Below, in pieces: positions 62,501 to 64,000 of a DNA stretch of 64,000 bases. Numbering within the stretch: the stretch's first letter is position 1; every line of letters begins with the position of its first letter. This stretch comes from Corbicula japonica. Taxonomy: Eukaryota; Mollusca; Bivalvia; Venerida; Cyrenidae. Location of the stretch: contig JAZAYU010000002.1 of assembly GCA_038501625.1 (NCBI GenBank), forward strand, positions 18,528,053-18,592,052. Reading direction: 5' to 3'. The notes beneath the pieces are model-generated. The model did not search any database, had not been told where the DNA came from, and saw only the letters and a program-made list of their open reading frames with translations. A program made the position numbers and the translations under genes.

Positions 62501-63761
62501 TATATAAAATTAAGAAGAAATGAAAACACTTAAATCCTGTTAAAGAAGTTTCAAAATATTTGTATTCTAACTAACCCTTTTAATTAATTATTTTTATATT
62601 TACATATAAAACAATTCTTTTAAATCACAAATGCATAAATAACTTTATCCAGCATCATATTACAATTATTGAATTACCTCCCTTTATTTTTAACTTTATC
62701 TTTGTTTTTTATTCCTTATTATTTTTGGCAACAACTATCACAATTTTACATTAAAGAAATCTAAAATAATTTTTTTAAATAATTCTTTCAATACCCTATA
62801 AATTAAATGCACAGAAATTTATCTGGTGGCAACCAATATACTTATGACATAATATTGATATTTAGTAGGACAATCAGAATTTACTGCTAAAATTGATAAA
62901 ACTGATGGTGCACAGTGAATTTCCTCAAAAACAGCACTGAAATTGAGTGCCACATTGTTTTAACCCTTTTCTCCATATATACATGTTTTAACACATGTAA
63001 GCCAAGTGCAGATCCAGATCAGCTAGCAGATCCATGCAATATGATCAGGACTTGCACTGATGGCTTTTTTGGTCAGAAATAACCTAAAAAATTAATAAGC
63101 GACAATCTGTAGATTCTGATCAGAGGTATGGATATGCCTACTGATCTGGGTTTACACATTTTGCCCAAGGGATAACTGCCATATGCCATGGAGAAAATTT
63201 TTTTTAAAAGGGATGGGGTGAACAGGTCTATTGTTAATTAAAACATCTAGCCCCACCCACCCACTTTCTCAACCCATGCAAAGTGTTTTTAAATGAGATA
63301 CATCAAACAATCTTTAAGTTAGCACTTTGGGGGCAGTTTTAAAGGTATATTGTAGTAAATAGCAATATAATATAACAACTGCAAGAGTTGTGTGCAAGTT
63401 TAATAAAATCAAGTCAAATAATAAAGCTGCTATTGTTGAGAAAAGATAAGAGCTCTAGAGTGCGGACAACAATTGTGAACGGACGACGGATGAAAGCCAA
63501 TCACAAAAGCTCAACCTGTCACTATGTGACAGGTGAGCTAACAAACAAAAAATACCTCAAGACAAGTCGAGCAGAAAGTTCCCCCACAAGTTGTATGGAC
63601 CATCAGTTCATTCTCTGGCATTTCCTCCAGGCAAATTGCACAAGACTTCCATTCATCCGTCACCCCACCCACTGTAGAGCTTGTCACCGCTGCCTTGTCT
63701 CTCTGCTCGCCAGACTGCTGACTATCTGCCTTTGACACGTCCTCATCAATACTGAAACCTG
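35180..63761 (-). CDS. USP-family ubiquitin carboxyl-terminal hydrolase with RING-like insert, 3' part
   Basis: Nine exons join in frame on the minus strand: 63761-63556, 44993-44952, 43832-43756, 41831-41645, 41027-40798, 39352-39236, 38644-38499, 36711-36568 and 35544-35180 (stop), giving 503 residues. The gene starts beyond the right edge. USPs are cysteine proteases that remove ubiquitin. Seen here: a Cys-rich RING-like cluster (CAIC, TTCGGTFCSTC, CCPVC), finger pairs CSRC, CSGC and CPHC, the LIVQLKRF strand, the His box GANSGHYTAYAK, and WYYYNDETV and YVLFYQRKG near the end of the fold. The tail is Asn/Asp/Gln/Ser-rich. The catalytic Cys box should lie upstream of the window. The closest human relatives by layout are USPs with an inserted domain (USP4/11/15/19/32 type); exact orthology is not settled. 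Confidence 0.9.
35561..35783. mobile_element. M3 MITE abutting the last USP exon
   Basis: TTAA at 35561 is followed by ccctttactccatgg; the body has gtgtagatccagatcagg and ggctgatccagatctacac, and the far end gatggagtaagg. On the gene strand it ends 14-16 nt before the 3' splice AG, so the branch site probably lies in MITE sequence. Confidence 0.8.
36399..36534. mobile_element. M3 MITE, internally deleted
   Basis: Only about 136 bp: ttactccatgtatgcc, caatgtagatccttatca, ggctgatctggatctacac, tctatggagtaag. It lies 34 bp past the donor of the exon ending at 36568. Confidence 0.75.
36568..36711 (-). CDS. USP exon: catalytic His box
   Basis: The acceptor ttatattttag and donor gtgagt flank it. 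It encodes ANSGHYTAYAKHPVDGKWYY, then YNDETVTESSPGEEEYVS and TYVLFYQRK. The His of GHYTAY is the family's general base, and Asn/Asp in WYYYND supplies the third catalytic position. All expected residues are present, so the active site is not degraded in this part. Confidence 0.95.
36921..37682. mobile_element. M4 transposon with tandem internal units (one of two inverted copies)
   Basis: The ends are atacgcccgtc and acggacgtat, with homology to the other copy continuing out to caagagtgccaaactgacac on the left. Inside are about 4.5 direct units of roughly 151 bp (cttagagagcg.aaac, gacaattcaagggccataat, ggatttggctggttataga, gcccaccaacatattcac). The matching copy is 50124-50880 in the other orientation. 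Open frames here are repeat artefacts. Confidence 0.85.
37981..38477. mobile_element. M3 MITE interrupted by a GGGGCAC-family MITE
   Basis: The M3 left part (acccttcactcagtggg through gatttacactggttgcagac) and right end (atatggagttaagggtaa) are separated by the insertion at 38211-38459. The outer end lies 22 bp past the donor of the exon ending at 38499. Confidence 0.8.
38211..38459. mobile_element. GGGGCAC MITE nested in M3
   Basis: Ends ggggcacatcatggg and cgcgtggcgtgcccc are inverted, and atat flanks both sides, suggesting a short AT target duplication. The internal string gcagacgacattattatt is shared with the copies at 2805 and 33479. Confidence 0.8.
38499..38644 (-). CDS. USP exon: core after the LKRF strand
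   Basis: The acceptor tttcttacag and donor gtaaga flank it. It encodes FVFHELSSTKVDNKVVFPLD, then NLDLNDFISGPK and VYNLYSLVCHFG leading into the His box. The segment between is short, so this protein lacks the long second insert seen in USP32-type enzymes. Confidence 0.93.
38955..39196. mobile_element. M3 MITE, well preserved
   Basis: TTAA at 38955-38958 and 39193-39196; ends cccattcctgtacata and tacaggaaaggg. Compared with 32567-32808 the order and spacing of the inverted halves are the same. It ends 40 bp past the donor of the exon ending at 39236. Confidence 0.9.
39236..39352 (-). CDS. USP exon: finger CxxC and LKR strand
   Basis: The acceptor ttatgttgcag and donor gtacga flank it. It encodes EDLDEHNPWFCPHCKENQQA, then KKTMTVWQYPDTLIVQLKR. 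The second zinc pair CPHC and the conserved WxxPxxLIxxLKR phrase are intact. Confidence 0.95.
39590..40045. mobile_element. M3 MITE copies with nested M2 (39638-39780)
   Basis: It starts taaccctttactccatgg. An M2 palindrome (gcccaaggttataaaactg to ctttataacctccag) interrupts it, then accagcgtagatcagatcag and two further half-units up to gcatgctgatctgg. Boundaries between the one or two M3 copies are uncertain. Confidence 0.65.
40798..41027 (-). CDS. USP exon: zinc finger pairs and linker
   Basis: The acceptor aatattcaaag and donor gtaaca flank it. It encodes GLRCSRCLYMEHCSGCEI, then PPNGEAILRPGDHLAVSV and a basic helix-like stretch ending VTLMDCFRAFTQ. CSRC and CSGC supply the first half of the USP finger zinc site. 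The GDHLAV phrase matches the strand after the fingers in inserted-domain USPs. Confidence 0.93.
41516..41605. repeat. Fragment of an M4-type element end
   Basis: Caatgtggacgccaaccacc and gggtgttcccataatacga match the right end of 36921-37682. It lies 40 bp past the donor of the exon ending at 41645. Confidence 0.6.
41645..41831 (-). CDS. USP exon: linker between RING-like cluster and fingers
   Basis: The acceptor attctttttccag and donor gtaagt flank it. It encodes IVAIPISYRCEQDISGADNP, then FLFAHPSLLNLPSNLSG and LKPDLQHFRIVLTDGT. The phase (2 in, 0 out) is what is needed to join the exons on either side, which otherwise would not be in frame. The antisense frame on the plus strand (41484-41864) is its shadow. 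Confidence 0.9.
41861..42493. mobile_element. M3 MITE with a nested 384-bp element
   Basis: The left part (gacccttcactccttac, agtttagatccagatcaacc, ctgatctggatctacactgg) and the right end (tatggaggaaagggttaa) are split by 42088-42471. The left end lies 30 bp upstream of the acceptor of the exon starting at 41831. Confidence 0.85.
42088..42471. mobile_element. MITE with TCAGACTTCC ends nested in M3
   Basis: Inverted ends tcagacttcctgaaagt and acttttaggaagtctga. TATA on both sides (42084-42087, 42472-42475) fits a TA or TATA duplication, and removing it restores a normal M3 end. The interior has repeated ctgtctgac motifs and no gene. Confidence 0.85.
42491..42690. mobile_element. M3 MITE, tandem to the preceding copy
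   Basis: It starts ttaacccttactccatac directly after the previous copy's terminal gggttaa, shares its TTAA, and ends gagggtaaagtgcc. The body has cagtgtagatccttatcag and ggctaatctggatctac. Confidence 0.7.
43383..43598. repeat. 27-bp minisatellite, 8 units
   Basis: The unit is CACAGTGAAATAAGGGGGAA plus GTGTCCT, eight head-to-tail copies with few changes. Because 27 is a multiple of three, both strands stay open as periodic frames; these are not genes. It is intronic to the USP gene. Confidence 0.93.
43756..43832 (-). CDS. USP exon: end of RING-like cluster and linker
   Basis: The acceptor atattatttcag and donor gtaagt flank it. It encodes VCSTPADMTEDFVPLTNAAN and HKPKTR. Its first Cys completes the CPVC pair split across the intron. 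Confidence 0.88.
44568..44937. mobile_element. M3 MITE with nested M2 (44764-44911)
   Basis: The left part has ttactccatagatattc, cagtttagatccagatcag and ggtcaggatctaaactg; the M2 palindrome follows gatctacactggtc; the end gattaaagggtaa lies 14 bp past the donor of the 42-bp exon at 44952. Confidence 0.8.
44952..44993 (-). CDS. USP micro-exon: 14 codons inside the RING-like domain
   Basis: The acceptor ctataatttcag precedes 44993 and the donor gtaagt follows 44952. It encodes MSAQHYRDSVYCCP, phase 0 at both ends. It supplies the seventh ligand position of the Cys cluster. It is much too short to be found by frame length alone and is supported by splice sites, phase and the domain pattern. 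Confidence 0.82.
45090..45390. repeat. M5 family repeat copy
   Basis: It runs from gttggccatttattggcacc to attacctccctttatatt, with the internal strings aatataaagatataaaaaca-like and tactccag. This is the leftmost clear copy of a family that recurs through the large USP intron. Confidence 0.65.
45498..46240. mobile_element. M3 MITE with two nested elements
   Basis: M3 sequence (gaacagagtagatccag, ggagctacactgttcattt, gtgtagatcctaatc, gaatctacactgttcgcc, cctatggagtaag) is interrupted by a CAGGGG-ended element at 45639-46004 and by an M2 palindrome at 46049-46195. Both insertions can be lifted out to restore the M3 order. Confidence 0.8.
45639..46004. mobile_element. CAGGGGCGTAGC-ended MITE nested in M3
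   Basis: Left end caggggcgtagccagc; right end gtagctacgccactg. GTGTA is directly repeated at 45634-45638 and 46005-46009, a 5-bp target duplication. The ends are hAT-like in style, but hAT duplications are usually 8 bp, so the superfamily is open. Confidence 0.8.
46249..46900 (-). pseudogene. Possible remnant of the reverse transcriptase element, split by M3
   Basis: The minus-strand string VINTSTVDSFEYLL (near 46870) parallels VINPSTVDHYAYLF near the end of the 19823-20824 frame, and 46249-46310 resembles 19780-19840. An M3 copy (46609-46808) and unrelated sequence separate the pieces. Similarity is short, so this call is tentative. Confidence 0.4.
46609..46808. mobile_element. M3 MITE
   Basis: Ctttcctccatatctacac, agtgtagatccagatcagc, ggtgatctggatctacactg and ataagggttcaa in family order. 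Confidence 0.75.
46926..47154. mobile_element. M3 MITE, right end lost at the next element
   Basis: Ttaaccctttcctacatatg, cagtgcagatccatttcag, gactggatctacactgttc, then tatatggaggaaag runs directly into the element at 47155 without the usual gggttaa. Confidence 0.75.
47155..49062. mobile_element. Composite transposon made of two tandem-repeat blocks
   Basis: The ends share gctcgactattcgaa in inverted orientation (47183 region, and ttcgaatagtcgagc near 49041). Block A (about 47590-48455) has some 5-6 units of about 146 bp with cagtgaccttgacctt and ccttgtcatggtgaacattt. Block B (about 48460-48980) has three units of about 165 bp with ggggcataacttga and tatgatgtagaatttgatgg. A GC-rich run, gacgccgtgccgacgccgac, lies just inside the right end. 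No transposase was seen. Confidence 0.8.
49100..49400. repeat. M5 family repeat copy
   Basis: From tttgccatttattagcgtca to gattacctccctttactttt, with ataaaaccacttaaa-like sequence inside. Confidence 0.6.
49554..50093 (+). mobile_element. Orphan 3' tail of the Penelope-like retroelement
   Basis: Tttcttttatccctgtcatcg, ttttgcatgcaacattgtta, gttggagttatttcgccaag, gcaatttgttttgccactga and attcctgatatgcatattt match 19340-19815 in reverse complement. No reverse transcriptase frame precedes it. The 83-residue frame at 49567-49818 is within this tail and is not supported as a gene. Confidence 0.75.
50124..50880. mobile_element. M4 transposon, second copy (inverted relative to 36921-37682)
   Basis: Ends atacgccctttt and aagggcgtat; a GC-rich gcggcgggcgggcgggcggc lies inside the left end. 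Inside are four full units of about 151-156 bp plus a diverged fifth. Flanking tttgtgtcagtttggcactc is also shared with the other copy, so the true element end may be further out, near 50904. Confidence 0.85.
51020..51820. repeat. Copy 1 of an 800-bp local duplication
   Basis: From aataatggcaccaaaattca to agtatcaaatcctaacctct. It is collinear with 52741-53541 with only scattered differences. It includes two M5-type ttacctcccttt motifs. Confidence 0.85.
52741..53541. repeat. Copy 2 of the 800-bp local duplication
   Basis: Same order as copy 1: atggcaccaaaattaataaa, tggcaatgcgtatttacac, tcatttatttttgatttctt, ctgattacctccctttcttt, agtacagagaaaaatttc and ggtatcaaatcctaacctct. The two copies are offset by about 1,721 bp with non-duplicated sequence between. 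Confidence 0.85.
53583..53632. repeat. Half of an M2 MITE
   Basis: Atgcttgagatttgagactg and gtttccaatatcagttctat match the right half of the M2 palindrome; the left half is absent. Confidence 0.65.
54690..55090. mobile_element. Foldback repeat M6, copy 1
   Basis: The inverted core runs from ggcatttcattgacattta to gatgtcgatgaaatgc, with cggctgccgttttctctaac against agaaaaggcagcc around a central caaaggcatttcaaac. Copy 2 is at 59800-60165. Confidence 0.75.
55130..55520. mobile_element. GGGCGGGTGG MITE M7, copy 1
   Basis: Gattctcatttggattttgg and gggcgggtggac at the left mirror gggcgggtggggatgagaat at the right, with cttttggggcgggtggtttt inside. Further copies lie at 57035-57320 and, inverted, at 59090-59350. 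Confidence 0.7.
55550..55830. repeat. M5 family repeat copy
   Basis: From ggtggccatttactggcgcc to attacctccctttatttttt, with aaggaaataaaaacactttt inside. Confidence 0.7.
55997..56333. mobile_element. CAGGGCACT-ended MITE
   Basis: Cagggcactcg and ctagtgccctg are inverted ends; the inner parts ataggccccattcccc and cctgcgggaatggg also pair loosely. No clear target duplication was seen. Confidence 0.65.
56370..56565. mobile_element. M3 MITE, diverged copy
   Basis: Gtgtagatcctgatcagcca, tctgatcattaactacactg and cagttgatctggatctaca in family order; ends degraded. Confidence 0.65.
57035..57320. mobile_element. M7 MITE, copy 2
   Basis: Cattctcatcctaattttgg and actagggcgagtgg on the left; gaggggcgggcggggataag and attttctacggcc on the right. 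Confidence 0.65.
57590..57760. repeat. Tandem 37-bp units of the M5 end
   Basis: Gtcagccatctattggcgcc followed by ataacagtgtttataaa repeats about 4.5 times. The unit is the left end of the M5 family, amplified locally. Confidence 0.85.
58075..58335. repeat. M5 family repeat copy
   Basis: Atttggccatttttatttat to two successive ttacctccctttat motifs (58226 and 58312). It contains a run of aataaataaataaataaat. Confidence 0.55.
58790..59070. repeat. M5 family repeat copy
   Basis: Gttggccattaattggcgcc, gcccatatggccttcc, aaaaacactttattcctgta and gttacctccctttattttat. It is closely similar to 60585-60880. Confidence 0.75.
59090..59350. mobile_element. M7 MITE, copy 3 (inverted)
   Basis: Attctcatcaccgcccgccc, gtccaaaaccacccgcccc and aagtgcccacccgcccc, ending with gaatgagaatctaataattt. 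It reads as the reverse complement of 55130-55520. Confidence 0.75.
59492..59800 (+). CDS. Uncharacterised Cys-rich open frame, doubtful
   Basis: 102 residues with ten Cys, including PCKVCCEFF, CPNGACLHQ and a C-terminal FLEKFCGL. It sits between M7 and M6 repeats, inside the large USP intron and on the opposite strand. No splice context, signal peptide or known domain was recognised. It may be chance or a transposon relic. Confidence 0.15.
   Translation: MCGYFHTVSTLYSNISFNDISHSDLRCLRLTRFFLNFELPSCPNKKVIETKPCKVCCEFFIVPRKSLVFLQNLLDKCPNGACLHQNKSKIDCYNFLEKFCGL
59800..60165. mobile_element. Foldback repeat M6, copy 2
   Basis: Aatcaacttgtgctctaatc, ttgcacacaccaaaatcac, cagtcggctgccgtttttct and attactgagaaataagcaag match 54710-55085 in order. 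Confidence 0.75.
60585..60880. repeat. M5 family repeat copy interrupted at its right end by a MITE
   Basis: Atgttggccatttttggcgc, atcccatatggacttttt, aaaacactttattccta and gttagctccctttg, where the CAGGGC element begins. Confidence 0.7.
60873..61223. mobile_element. CAGGGCTTTTTCA-ended MITE nested in M5
   Basis: Ends cagggctttttca and tgaaaaagccctg are perfect inverted repeats. CTTTG is directly repeated on both sides, a 5-bp target duplication. Removing it rejoins the M5 tail (ctccctttgttttattacc). Confidence 0.85.
61510..61705. mobile_element. M3 MITE
   Basis: Cagtgtagatccagatcagc, gccctctgataaggatctac and ccatatcccttggagtaa in family order; the right half is shortened. Confidence 0.7.
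61720..62140. other. No supported gene
   Basis: A plus-strand frame of 110 residues (61848-62180) is present but has no recognisable domain, and it runs into the 58-bp duplication that follows. Confidence 0.4.
62147..62262. repeat. 58-bp tandem duplication, two units
   Basis: Ttcagcaagaaaagcatggc to gaaattgaaggtgta is repeated once, almost perfectly, starting again at 62205. The near-identity implies a recent event. Confidence 0.9.
62400..62700. repeat. M5 family repeat copy
   Basis: Atgttagccatttcaataat, cacttaaatcctgttaaag and gaattacctccctttatttt. Confidence 0.65.
62958..63200. mobile_element. M3 MITE
   Basis: Ttaacccttttctccatata, agtgcagatccagatcagc, ctactgatctgggtttacac and catatgccatggag in family order. 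Confidence 0.75.
63556..63761 (-). CDS. USP exon (first in window): start of the RING-like cluster
   Basis: The acceptor catttctctgcag-type tract precedes 63761 (a second AG three bases later is also possible) and the donor gtattt follows CTTGAG at 63556. It encodes GFSIDEDVSKADSQQSGEQR, a Thr/Ser/Gly linker, then WKSCAICLEEMPENELMVHT and TCGGTFCSTCLE. The exon starts in phase 1 or 2, so more coding sequence lies upstream outside the window. Confidence 0.88.
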
Positions 63762-64000
63762 CTGCAGAGAATGTATAGTGATAAAAATACCTTAATAACT
63801 CTACTAATTACTGTAAACTTCCTTTAATACGCCCCTGGGGGTGTAACATTTTCTGAAATTTTCGCTTATGATTTAATATAATATATTAATTTTTTTATTT
63901 TAATCAGGGCTCTCAAAAGACTTGCAAATCAGGGAGAAGTTTTGTTATAGTTTTACTGCATTATGGAGAATTTTGCAGTCAATAGTTAGGTTACTTTTGG

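Overview
The window is eukaryotic nuclear DNA: AT-rich, intron-bearing genes with GT..AG splice sites, and dense in small transposon-derived repeats. The gene content is clustered secreted C1q-domain genes with a coiled-coil exon, a USP-family deubiquitinase, and a Penelope-like reverse transcriptase fragment. Together with the repeat types, this suggests a marine bivalve mollusc, probably a clam-like heterodont. That assignment is an inference from gene families and repeat style, not from a marker gene.

Layout. (1) 370-2780 is a 2.4-kb foldback transposon whose inverted arms are CpG-rich tandem arrays. (2) 3.9-30 kb is a C1q-domain gene cluster built by segmental duplication. It holds a plus-strand copy missing its first exon (3919-5902), a degenerate C1q exon (8171-8628, minus), a complete three-exon minus-strand gene (11597-15645), and a second minus-strand copy with a frameshift (23490-26861). 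The last two lie in direct tandem units; the first is inverted relative to them. Comparing units gives empty sites for several MITEs and shows a 20-bp minisatellite that grew from about two units to about 44 in one copy only. (3) 19.3-20.9 kb holds a 5'-truncated reverse transcriptase with a YLDD motif; copies of its 3' tail occur elsewhere. (4) 35.2-63.8 kb, minus strand, is the 3' part of a USP deubiquitinase gene. Nine exons join in frame to 503 residues. They encode a RING-like Cys cluster, the USP finger CxxC pairs, the LKRF strand, the catalytic His box and an Asn/Gln/Asp-rich tail. The start and the catalytic Cys box lie beyond the right edge.

The USP introns are packed with repeats. 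A roughly 240-bp TTAA-flanked MITE family (called M3 here) has about twenty copies, and six of the nine exons have an M3 end within about 40 bp of a splice site. Several M3 copies carry other MITEs (M2, a 384-bp element, a CAGGGG-ended element) nested inside, so relative insertion order can be read. The 18.6-kb intron between the two halves of the RING-like domain holds composite tandem-repeat transposons and a locally abundant family (M5) bounded by TTGGCGCCA and TTACCTCCCTTTA.

How the genes relate: the C1q proteins are predicted secreted, glycosylated, oligomer-forming recognition proteins of the kind expanded in bivalve immunity. The USP is an unrelated intracellular enzyme gene. I saw no tRNA, rRNA, CRISPR array, operon or prokaryotic signal. 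All comparisons were made by eye.
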